This document shows, piece by piece, positions 45,825 through 53,532 of a DNA stretch of 64,000 nucleotides. Both the position numbers and the translations under genes were made by a program. Position 1 is the first letter of the stretch. Each line of letters begins with the position of its first letter. Origin of the DNA: Allomuricauda sp. (GTDB lineage: Bacteria; Bacteroidota; Bacteroidia; Flavobacteriales; Flavobacteriaceae); the NCBI GenBank assembly GCA_030148335.1, contig JASBTQ010000007.1, positions 96,215 to 160,214 on the forward strand, written 5' to 3'. Under the pieces are notes generated by a model. It did not search any database and was not told the DNA's origin. It saw nothing but the letters and a program-made list of their open reading frames with translations.

Positions 45825-46718
45825 CTACAATTGTTCAGGCACTATGACGGTCAAGGCTTTCTTTTCAATACCGATGAAAATGGTATTGTCCTCCATGGCA
45901 TGGAATTCCCCATCAATCTGGGAATCAAAATGGGTACCTGGGAGACTTGACAGAGCTAGGGCGGTAGTTTGAAAATGCCTTGCCTCCTTGAGCAAGTGCG
46001 GCCGGTTCATCAAGAGCAAGACGCCCAACACCAACATTTTGACCCTGTTGACCTTGGTAACGACCAACACATCCAAAAGTCCGTCCTGCAAGGATGCTTG
46101 GGGTGTAAGGCTCAGATGGTACCCCATCACATTGGTATTGGAAACAAACACCAAAAAGGGGGTCGTCTTCCATTTCCTGCCATTGGCCTTTATTTCGATC
46201 TCCTGGGGGTTCGTCAATTGCTTTAAGGAGGTTATGCACGCAGCCAGATACCCAGATAGGGTACGCCTATTGGACGATTCGTAATTCTTGATGACACTGG
46301 CATCAAAACCGACTCCCATATTACTGAAAAAAAAGCGACCGTTCATCCGCCCCACATCAATTTTGGTCATATGGGCATTCCGCAAAAGTCCCAGTGCCTC
46401 ACACAAGTTTTTAGGGATATCGAGGTTGGAAGCCAAACCATTTCCGGAACCAAAAGGTATGATGCCCAAGGGGATGTCGGTTCCCACAAGACAGGAAGCC
46501 ACCTCGTTTATGGTCCCATCTCCGCCGCAGGCCACAATAATATGGGCTCCTTCGTGCAAGGAAGCCTTGGTCAATTCCGTGGCATGCCCTGGATAATTGG
46601 AAATTTTAAGACATAAATCAAAGTGTTTCGCCTCAAAATACTGCGATAACAATACTTCGTTGATAGTGGATTCGCCCTTGCCTGCAATGGGATTTACAAT
46701 AAAATGGACATTCTTCAT
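45825..46718 (-). CDS. YegS/BmrU-type lipid (diacylglycerol) kinase
   Basis: A 297-residue soluble kinase of the DAGK_cat family. The nucleotide/catalytic motif VACGGDGTINEVASCLVG (about residues 61-78) and the second motif IPLGIIPFGSGNGLASNLD are complete. A C-terminal beta domain includes ISLTPQASLQDGLLDVLVV-type strands and the final IDGEF segment (SQIDGEFHAM). It phosphorylates diacylglycerol or a related lipid at the inner leaflet. Its start overlaps the stop of the LTA-synthase-like gene by 4 bp, so both are made together. Confidence 0.9.
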   Translation of the reverse strand: MKNVHFIVNPIAGKGESTINEVLLSQYFEAKHFDLCLKISNYPGHATELTKASLHEGAHIIVACGGDGTINEVASCLVGTDIPLGIIPFGSGNGLASNLDIPKNLCEALGLLRNAHMTKIDVGRMNGRFFFSNMGVGFDASVIKNYESSNRRTLSGYLAACITSLKQLTNPQEIEIKANGRKWKTTPFLVFVSNTNVMGYHLSLTPQASLQDGLLDVLVVTKVNRVKMLVLGVLLLMNRPHLLKEARHFQTTALALSSLPGTHFDSQIDGEFHAMEDNTIFIGIEKKALTVIVPEQL

Positions 46719-48682
46719 AGGTTTACTTTTAGATCCAACCCATTATGGTTGTAGAGGTAATCGGCAAGTTGGTAATAGGAAATGGTCTCGTTTAAAAACG
46801 CAGTGTTCATTGGTTCTTTCGATAGGCTGTTATTTTTTTGGTCCCAGTTATATTGATTGGCGGTCTTTCCATCGCCCAACACCATCAATTCATCCTTCTT
46901 TAATAGACCCAATTTTCTGTAATTGCCCACAAATGCACGTTGGTCTTCTGGTTTCATACTGAACACATCGCGACCAAAAAAATTGTTGTTATAGTTCCAG
47001 CACAACAAGGAGAAGAGCGTTGGCATCACATCTATCTGGGAACATTGCTGGGTAATCTTATATCCTTTACCCCCTTCCAGATTTACAATAATGGCAGGGA
47101 TGTGATAGTTGTCAACATCCAATTCCCACTTTCCTGCACTGCTTGCACAATGGTCTGCCATAATCACAATCACCGTATTGTCATACCAAGATTTCGTTTT
47201 GGCTTGTTTCAAGAATTCCCCAATTGCATAATCGGTATATTTTACGGCCCCACTTCGCGATGTGCCTGAAGGAATATCAATCTTGCCTTCGGGATAGGTA
47301 TAGGGTTTATGATTGGATGTGGTCATCACAAAATCAAAAAACGGTTTACCCTGCAGGGCTGAGTCGTCCGCTTCTTTTAACACCTTCCTGAAAATGTCCT
47401 CATCACAAATGCCCCACGCATTTTCAAAAGTGACCTCATCATCTTCAATGTTCTTACGTGAAGTGACAATATCCCGAGAGGGTAAAAATCCACGTCCTCG
47501 GTCCACAATGTCAAACCCATTACCACTGAAGAACTTGTCCATGTTATCAAAATACCCATCACCTCCATAAAAAAAGGTCCTGCTGTACCCCTTGTTTTTG
47601 AATACCTCACCAATGGTGAAGAGATTCTGGTTGTGCTTGCGCTTTACAATACTCCTGCCCGGGGTTGGGGGAATGCTCAGGGTAATGGCCTCCATGCCCC
47701 TGACGGTGCGGGTGCCGGTGGCATACAGGTTAGAGAAATAGGTCTCCGCCTGCGCAATGGAATCCAAATTTGGGGTCAGCTGTTTTTTATTTCCGAAAAT
47801 GCCCAGATAGTTCGCACTCAAACTCTCCACACAAATCAAGATGACATTCGGCTTTTTTTCAACACCCCCTTTTATGGCACGAAGAATATTCCCCTCGGGT
47901 TCCAGCAGACTGTCCAAAGGACCTATTACCTGCTTTTGCACCTTGTTAAGGGCTTCTTTTTCGGAAATGGTTTTGTAAAAATCGGTGTAGCTGAGCTCAT
48001 TGTTCCGAAACGCTGCGAAGAAGGAATATATCCCTGCTTTCGAAAGCTCATTGTTATATCTGTTTTCTGAGGTTTCTGCAGAATCGTTCTCAATGGAAAC
48101 AGTGTAAAATGACATCACCAAAATGGCCATAGCAAAAGGAACCAACTTCACTTGAAATCCATCATGTGCCGAAAATACCTTTTTGAAAAACCCTTTACGT
48201 GCGAAAAGCCAAACTGTAGTTGTAACTAAAATGACCATACCACCGATCAAAAGTGGTAAGGGATAGGATTCGTTAATGTTTTTGACCACTTCGTAGGTGT
48301 AGATGAGGTAATCCACCGCAATAAAATTGAAGCGTCTTTGGAATTCATCCCAAAAGGTGATTTCCGCAAAAAAGGAAAAGTAAACAACGAGCAATGCCAG
48401 GGAGAACCCAAAGTAGACCAAGATTCTATCCAACAAAGAACCATAAAACCGTTTGGGAAAAAGCAAAAAGTACAGGGAAGCCGCAACATAGAAAAAGGAC
48501 ACGGTTCCCAAATCAAAAAACAATCCTGTAAAAAATATCTTCAGCAAACCAAATAGGGAGTGTTCCACTTCCGTAAAATCCCGGATCAGAAAAGATAGTC
48601 GCATCAAAAATGACAGTGCCAAAAAAAGAAGGGCAAAGGCATTGATCAGGGCGTAACGCGAAGGAAATAATTTTAACTTCAT
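46715..48682 (-). CDS. LTA synthase family sulfatase-fold membrane enzyme
   Basis: A 655-residue protein with five membrane helices in the first 190 residues (ALINAFALLFLALSFLMRLSFLI to VKLVPFAMAILVMSFYTV). An extracytoplasmic sulfatase-fold domain follows: ILICVESLSANYLGIFGNKKQLTPNLD holds the first metal site, the nucleophile Thr is expected in ATGTRTVRGMEA, and VIVIMADHCASS holds the DH metal ligands. Such enzymes move glycerol phosphate or phosphoethanolamine from phospholipids to glycans. In a Gram-negative host the likely product is a substituted periplasmic glucan or lipid glycan, not lipoteichoic acid. First gene of a two-gene operon with the lipid kinase. Confidence 0.9.
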   Translation of the reverse strand: MKLKLFPSRYALINAFALLFLALSFLMRLSFLIRDFTEVEHSLFGLLKIFFTGLFFDLGTVSFFYVAASLYFLLFPKRFYGSLLDRILVYFGFSLALLVVYFSFFAEITFWDEFQRRFNFIAVDYLIYTYEVVKNINESYPLPLLIGGMVILVTTTVWLFARKGFFKKVFSAHDGFQVKLVPFAMAILVMSFYTVSIENDSAETSENRYNNELSKAGIYSFFAAFRNNELSYTDFYKTISEKEALNKVQKQVIGPLDSLLEPEGNILRAIKGGVEKKPNVILICVESLSANYLGIFGNKKQLTPNLDSIAQAETYFSNLYATGTRTVRGMEAITLSIPPTPGRSIVKRKHNQNLFTIGEVFKNKGYSRTFFYGGDGYFDNMDKFFSGNGFDIVDRGRGFLPSRDIVTSRKNIEDDEVTFENAWGICDEDIFRKVLKEADDSALQGKPFFDFVMTTSNHKPYTYPEGKIDIPSGTSRSGAVKYTDYAIGEFLKQAKTKSWYDNTVIVIMADHCASSAGKWELDVDNYHIPAIIVNLEGGKGYKITQQCSQIDVMPTLFSLLCWNYNNNFFGRDVFSMKPEDQRAFVGNYRKLGLLKKDELMVLGDGKTANQYNWDQKNNSLSKEPMNTAFLNETISYYQLADYLYNHNGLDLKVNL

Positions 48683-48735
48683 GGATATTCCAATTAATTC
48701 AATATGTAAATGAGCTTTGTTTTAAAGCTTACTCT

Positions 48736-50226
48736 CTAATTCATTTCAAATTTGAATCCGAGACCAAAATAGTTGGCCTTTAGGCCCGTGGTCCGGTGGT
48801 AGTTGTTGTACTTCACATCGATACTCTTCAATCCAAATCCCAAAGTCTTGAATTGGGTAAAAATGTCCGTATACGTAATCCCGAAACCAATCTGATGGGC
48901 GTCGTAAGCCGATAGATCATAGTCCGAAGTGTAATACTGACTTGTGGACAAATGCGCATCAAAAGGAGAGAAATAATCTATCTGGTTCTGGGTGTAATAG
49001 CGATAGGATGGATAGAAGGTGAAATTTTGGCCTATTTTCACCGGGATTTCCACACTCGCCGTATGTGAGCGCAATCCCCAGTCATCAAAATAGTAGCGAT
49101 AATAGGTGCGAACCGTCAAAATCTCATTGATATAATGATTCAAACGGATGCCCACGGGTATTTTGAACCGGGTATCGGGCAGTCGTTCCATATCATCGGC
49201 CAACATAAACACATCCCTGTTCTGTGCAGAGGTGTAGAATGGAATACTGGCAGGATTTCCAATAAAATAGTTGGGTACATCGGCAAAATAGACCCGCTGC
49301 ATGGGGTTAGAGAGCCATCCCTGCTGTTGGACCACATCGGCGAAAATTGAAATTTGGGTGTTCTTGCCCAATATCTGGGACAACGAGACCGACAATGCAA
49401 AACTGTTCCGCTTTTTGTCCGAAATCAAACTGAAACCCTCCACAGGTCGCCAGGTCAATGAACCATTCTTATTGGTGACCAATCCGTTTCTGTTCAAAAT
49501 ATTGACCCCTGAAAAGAATCCGGCGTTCAAATTGCCATCCACTTCCACATAGCTGTCCAATTCGGTAGGGTATCTAGGGTTCCATTGGTCCAAAAACACA
49601 CTGCCCTTGAGGCTTAGCTCCGTGTTTTTTTCATTGAAAAGTCGCGTATACCCACCACCAAAACCAATGGAGGTATAATCATACTCCGTGGCAAAAGACA
49701 CATTGCCACTCACTATTTGATCGCGGTCGTCCGAACTGTGCGAATACCCAACATTAACACTGCCCCAAGTGTCTTGTCGGGATGCACCGGAAGAGGCCAC
49801 CCATGGACTTCCAATGGCACCGGAATAGCCTCCACCATTGTTGTCGTCATCCTCTTCGTCATCGTCATCTCCGCCACCACCTCCACCGCCGCTGGAAGCT
49901 CCACTTAAACCACCGGAGCCCGTCACATCAAATGGGTTTAAATTGCTGGAAGAGGCAGAAGTGTAGGTCGAAATACCCACATCCACGCTCAGCACATCGT
50001 CGTCATTTAAGGGAACGCTCACCACAATGGATGGCGCCACATCCGTAAGCCGCTCATTTCCGATACCACCGGTAACGGATGCATTGTTTCCAGTCTGTTC
50101 ATAGTAACTGGAAAGGATATCCACTTCCGGCGACTCCAAGACCCGCTTTTTATAGGAATTGACATTTTCCTGTTGGGCCACACCAACTATTGGGATACAT
50201 AAAAGTATCAGCCAAAATCTGTTCAT
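48736..50226 (-). CDS. DUF3570 outer-membrane barrel-like protein
   Basis: About 496 residues with signal peptide (MNRFWLILLCIPIVGVAQ). ATG 50226 is chosen; a longer frame to 50394 overlaps the DUF4266 gene. The DUF3570 family pattern is clear: an N-terminal part on metabolite-like strands (ESPEVDILSSYYEQTGNNASVTGGIGNERLTDVAPSIVVSVPLNDDDVLSVDVGISTYTSAS), then a run of Gly and Asp/Glu (about residues 110-135), then barrel strands ending in GLGFKFEMN. Function is not known to me. It lies 7 bp after DUF4266, with ApbE and thioredoxin genes further upstream: one operon with a redox theme. Confidence 0.87.
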   Translation of the reverse strand: MNRFWLILLCIPIVGVAQQENVNSYKKRVLESPEVDILSSYYEQTGNNASVTGGIGNERLTDVAPSIVVSVPLNDDDVLSVDVGISTYTSASSSNLNPFDVTGSGGLSGASSGGGGGGGDDDDEEDDDNNGGGYSGAIGSPWVASSGASRQDTWGSVNVGYSHSSDDRDQIVSGNVSFATEYDYTSIGFGGGYTRLFNEKNTELSLKGSVFLDQWNPRYPTELDSYVEVDGNLNAGFFSGVNILNRNGLVTNKNGSLTWRPVEGFSLISDKKRNSFALSVSLSQILGKNTQISIFADVVQQQGWLSNPMQRVYFADVPNYFIGNPASIPFYTSAQNRDVFMLADDMERLPDTRFKIPVGIRLNHYINEILTVRTYYRYYFDDWGLRSHTASVEIPVKIGQNFTFYPSYRYYTQNQIDYFSPFDAHLSTSQYYTSDYDLSAYDAHQIGFGITYTDIFTQFKTLGFGLKSIDVKYNNYHRTTGLKANYFGLGFKFEMN

Positions 50227-50233
50227 CTTTCTG

Positions 50234-50443
50234 TTAATTGCAACCACAACCGCCTCCTGTTTTTCCTCCATTTCCACCAGAAGCACCCTCGCGGTACACT
50301 TGATAACTCGTCTCGAATTTTGCCAGTTTTTTATCCGCCAAAACCATGTCTGGATCATTGATATTGACCTTTTCATACTCATGCAGAACCGCACAAGACG
50401 ACAGGCTTAACAAACTGTATAGGGCAATTGCTATTTTCTTCAT
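50234..50443 (-). CDS. DUF4266 small lipoprotein
   Basis: A 69-residue protein with lipobox (YSLLSLSSCAVL). It has the DUF4266 core KVNINDPDMVLADKKLAKFETSYQVYREGASGGNGGK and the conserved tail GGGCGCN. The EGAS motif is like the GA[ST] acceptor of ApbE flavin transfer, and CGC could bind metal; both are guesses from residues. It lies between DUF3570 (7 bp) and apbE (8 bp). Proteins of this kind occur almost only with ApbE/DUF3570 genes. Confidence 0.85.
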   Translation of the reverse strand: MKKIAIALYSLLSLSSCAVLHEYEKVNINDPDMVLADKKLAKFETSYQVYREGASGGNGGKTGGGCGCN

Positions 50444-50451
50444 AGTTGGGT

Positions 50452-51483
50452 TTATCTACTTTGGGTTTCCACGCCTTTCAAGGCAATATTTTTGGAGGTG
50501 ATGATTTTGTTATTGTCGTCCACTAGGATACATTCCACTCCTTTTAATTGATTCACGAAATCCAAGCCGGTATCCACACCCATCACAAAAATTGAGGTGG
50601 CAAGTGCATCGGCCAGTTCGGCATTTGCCGTAAAAATGGTGGCACTCCGCACCCCTTTGCTAGGATACCCTGTTCTTGGGTCGATGATATGGGTATAGCG
50701 TTCCCCGTTTAGGATGACGAACTTCTCATAATTACCAGATGTCACCACCGCTTGGTCCTTTACCGGCAGCCAAGAGAAGACCTTCTCTTTATTAAGCGGG
50801 TTTACGATGGCCACCATCCAATCCTTGCCATCGGGTTGGGTGCCCCAGGCATTTAGATCGCCAGAGGCATTGATTATTCCAGAATCTACCCCATTTTTCA
50901 TGAGTAATGCCTTGGCCCTATCCGCGGCATACCCCTTTCCAATGGCTCCGAATCCAATCTTCATGCCTTCCTTTGCTAGGAATACGGTCCCATTTTCTTG
51001 ATCCAAGACAATATTTTGATACCCCACTTTGGCAACGGATTGCTTTATGGCTTCTTCGGAAGGCATTTCCGTGACGGAACCGTCAAATTTCCAGATGCGG
51101 TCCATGGAAGCATAGCTGATATCGAATGCCCCTTGGGTCAATTTTGATATTTTGATGGCCCTTGCAATTAGATTGAAAAGTTCTTGATCCACTTTTACTG
51201 GGGCCACTCCTGCATTTTGATTTATTTTAGATGTCTGCGAATTGGGATCCCAAGACGAGATCAAGCGTTCAATTCGTGAAATTTCATCAATGGCCATGTC
51301 TAAATAAGCATTCCCTTGGGTTTGATTTTCGGCTACCACGGTAAGGTCAAACCGGCTACCCATCAATTTCAGGGTCCGTTGAAAGACTTGGAACTGAGTT
51401 CCAGTATTAACCGCTTGGGAATACCCCGAAACCACAAAAAGGAAAAGGGTCGCACTCAATAAAAATCGATTTATCTTAGGCAT
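50452..51483 (-). CDS. apbE: FAD:protein FMN transferase
   Basis: A 343-residue exported flavin transferase with a signal peptide (FLLSATLFLFVVSGYSQ). ApbE motifs: MGSRFDLTVV near the start, WDPNSQTSKINQNAGV, FDISYASM, VGYQNIVLDQENGTVFLAKEGMKIGFGAIGKGYAADRAK, the GDLNAWG loop and THIIDPRTGYPSKGVRSATI with the Mg-binding Asp/Thr, then DALATSIFVMG. It links FMN to Thr/Ser of target proteins in the periplasm. No FMN-binding (NqrC/RnfG-type) substrate is seen in the window, so the target may be a neighbour or elsewhere. Confidence 0.93.
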   Translation of the reverse strand: MPKINRFLLSATLFLFVVSGYSQAVNTGTQFQVFQRTLKLMGSRFDLTVVAENQTQGNAYLDMAIDEISRIERLISSWDPNSQTSKINQNAGVAPVKVDQELFNLIARAIKISKLTQGAFDISYASMDRIWKFDGSVTEMPSEEAIKQSVAKVGYQNIVLDQENGTVFLAKEGMKIGFGAIGKGYAADRAKALLMKNGVDSGIINASGDLNAWGTQPDGKDWMVAIVNPLNKEKVFSWLPVKDQAVVTSGNYEKFVILNGERYTHIIDPRTGYPSKGVRSATIFTANAELADALATSIFVMGVDTGLDFVNQLKGVECILVDDNNKIITSKNIALKGVETQSR

Positions 51484-51493
51484 CTTCAGATTA

Positions 51494-51937
51494 TTAGAAG
51501 GCGTTCAACTTGTTGAAGTAGGCTTTTGGTGTAGTTTTTTCATAAGCAGTTTCGCCCAACACCTTTCCCGAAGCATCCAACACCACCACAAAAGGGAAGT
51601 ATCCGTTGGGATTGTATTTGGAAGCCAACATTTTGTTATGCTCCTCTTGCGCTTCGGGCAATCTGTTTTTCTGCTTTCTGGGGAAATCGGCCTTGAGCAT
51701 CACAAATCGGTCCTTGGCCAAATTTTGGAATTCATCGGTACTCCAAACCTCGCGATCCAACTTAATGCAAGGCGCACACCAGTCAGAACCTTGAAAAACC
51801 AAAACAATATTATTATCGTTCTTTTGGGCCAAGTCTTTGGCCTTTTCAAAATTGGTTTGCCACTCTTGGGCCGAAAGATTTTGTATCAGTAAAAAACAGC
51901 CTATCATCAAGGCTGTCAACCATTTTTTGCAATGCAT
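51494..51937 (-). CDS. periplasmic thioredoxin-like protein
   Basis: A 147-residue exported protein with a signal peptide (WLTALMIGCFLLIQNLSAQ) and a DsbD-gamma/thioredoxin_7 fold. It shows VLVFQGSDWCAPCIKLDREVW with the CxxC site (about residues 54-57), the cis-Pro region and a late strand GYFPFVVVLDASGKVLGETAYE. It is the first gene of the operon with apbE, DUF4266 and DUF3570 (gap 10 bp). It probably keeps cysteines of the following proteins (for example the GGGCGC tail) reduced; this is inference. Confidence 0.88.
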   Translation of the reverse strand: MHCKKWLTALMIGCFLLIQNLSAQEWQTNFEKAKDLAQKNDNNIVLVFQGSDWCAPCIKLDREVWSTDEFQNLAKDRFVMLKADFPRKQKNRLPEAQEEHNKMLASKYNPNGYFPFVVVLDASGKVLGETAYEKTTPKAYFNKLNAF

Positions 51938-52006
51938 AGTTCAGATGTTAAAATTCTTTTTCATTACTAAGACAGGCAAAAAACCATACACCCTATTTTT
52001 TCTAAT

Positions 52007-52014
52007 TATTTTTG
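52007..52014 (+). promoter_or_regulatory. -7 box for the sigma/FecR/TonB operon
   Basis: TATTTTTG fits TAnnTTTG and lies 33 bp before the sigma-factor ATG (52048). A clear TTTG at -33 is not seen, so only the -7 part is supported. Confidence 0.4.
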
Positions 52015-52047
52015 TGCCGTATAAAATAGTTTCGCCCTAATCAGCAC

Positions 52048-52569
52048 ATGACAGAGGAAGAACCATCCATTTGTGAGCAAAAAATCTACAATCGAATTTT
52101 TCGTACCCATTATGCGGCGGTGACCCGATACATTTATTATAAATGTGGTGACCTGCAACAGGCGGAGGACATTGTGCAAAATGTATTCGTGAAACTTTGG
52201 AAATTGTGCGCCACCGTTTCCTTTTCTAAAGTGAAGGTGTACCTCTACCGTGCGGCCAGCAACTCATTTCTCAATGAAAAAGAGCATGAAAAAATCGTAT
52301 TAAAGCACTTAAAAAGGACCAATGCTTCTGTGGACCATGAAAGTCCGGAATATTTGATGCAGATGGACGAGTTCCATGAAAAATTGAAGCAGGCCATTGC
52401 CTCCTTGCCTCCAAAAGAACGGGAAGTGTATTTATTGAGCCGAATAGAAAAGAAAACCTATCCCGAAATTGCCGAAATGACTGGGGTCGGCATAAAGGCC
52501 ATAGAACGAAGAATGAGCAAAGCTTTGCTTCAACTCCGTGAAGTTTTGGGAAAAGAATTAAAATTTTAA
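52048..52569 (+). CDS. FecI-like ECF sigma factor
   Basis: A 173-residue ECF sigma factor of the Bacteroidota FecI type. Region 2 is FRTHYAAVTRYIYYKCGDLQQAEDIVQNVFVKLW (about residues 14-50), and region 4 is IASLPPKEREVYLLSRIEKKTYPEIAEMTGVGIKAIERRMSKALLQLRE (about 115-165). It is followed by a FecR-type anti-sigma gene and a TonB receptor with an STN domain, so it should answer a surface signal. It drives expression of its target set, likely including the receptor. Confidence 0.92.
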   Translation: MTEEEPSICEQKIYNRIFRTHYAAVTRYIYYKCGDLQQAEDIVQNVFVKLWKLCATVSFSKVKVYLYRAASNSFLNEKEHEKIVLKHLKRTNASVDHESPEYLMQMDEFHEKLKQAIASLPPKEREVYLLSRIEKKTYPEIAEMTGVGIKAIERRMSKALLQLREVLGKELKF

Positions 52570-52647
52570 TAGGGTGAAAGAGAAATCAACTGTCCTATAA
52601 ATAAGAGCGATTATGCCTATGGATGAAAATTACGCCAACGAAGATTT

Positions 52648-53532
52648 TTGGCCCGATGGATTTCCGGAGAGTTGACTCCAGAGGAACTGCAAGGGTTCGA
52701 GGCATCTGATGTCCACAGGCAACTTATGGCCATTGATAATGCGGCCCAGTCATTGAGCGGCCCAGAAATTGATGTGGAAAAGGCTCTGGCGTTGGTGACC
52801 GAAAAGAATAAAAATGTCCAAAAAGAACTGAAAGTAAGACCATTGTGGTGGGCGGCCACAGCGGCCGCATCCATTGCGTTGTTGTTTACCGGGTACACCT
52901 ATTTCTTCGGCCACAAAACCTATTCCACCGGAATTGGGGAAAAAGAGACCGTACTTCTTGCGGATGGCTCTCTAATTGAGCTAAATGCCAATTCCAAATT
53001 ATCCTACAAGCGATTTGGTTGGGAGGAAGACCGCATCGTGGATTTTGAAGGGGAAGCTTTTTTTGATGTGCAACCCGGTGGGGATTTCAAGGTGAGGACC
53101 AGCAAAGGAACCATTGCCGTATTGGGCACCCAATTCAACATACGGGATCGGAAGGATTTCAAAGTGCAATGCTATGAAGGTGCCATTGTCTTCACGCCAT
53201 TGACCAAGTCCAACCCCACTGAACTCTCGCAAGGAATGGGGCTTGAAATAAAAGAAGGTCAAATTCAGCAAACGGAATTTTCTGGTGATGCTCCCGATTG
53301 GAAAAAAGGGTATTCATCTTTTGTAGAACAGCCTTTTTCTGAAGTTCTGGAGGAGTTATCGGTTCAATTTCCCGTGAGTTTTGAGCTGAATTCGGTTCAA
53401 ACTGACCGTCTTTTCACTGGAAGATTTACGCATAAGAATCTTGAAAGTGCCCTGAAGACCACCATGGAACCCATGGGTGTCATTTATCATATTTCTGCAG
53501 ACAAAAGAATTGTTACCTTGTCTATTGAATAG
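52648..53532 (+). CDS. FecR-type anti-sigma factor with disrupted start
   Basis: Inner-membrane signal relay between receptor and sigma factor. From TTG 52648 it has 294 residues: cytoplasmic sigma-binding part (ARWISGELTPEELQGFEASD), one membrane helix (PLWWAATAAASIALLFTGYTYFF, about residues 65-87) and a periplasmic FecR domain (VLLADGSLIELNANSKLSYKRFGWEEDRIVDFEGEAFFDV) with a C-terminal DUF4974-like part. The natural start should be ATG 52619 (MDENYANEDF), but the T-run at 52645-52649 has five Ts where six would join EDF to LARWISG. So either a one-base loss breaks the gene, or a TTG start is used. Stop 1 bp before the receptor ATG. Confidence 0.85.
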   Translation: MARWISGELTPEELQGFEASDVHRQLMAIDNAAQSLSGPEIDVEKALALVTEKNKNVQKELKVRPLWWAATAAASIALLFTGYTYFFGHKTYSTGIGEKETVLLADGSLIELNANSKLSYKRFGWEEDRIVDFEGEAFFDVQPGGDFKVRTSKGTIAVLGTQFNIRDRKDFKVQCYEGAIVFTPLTKSNPTELSQGMGLEIKEGQIQQTEFSGDAPDWKKGYSSFVEQPFSEVLEELSVQFPVSFELNSVQTDRLFTGRFTHKNLESALKTTMEPMGVIYHISADKRIVTLSIE

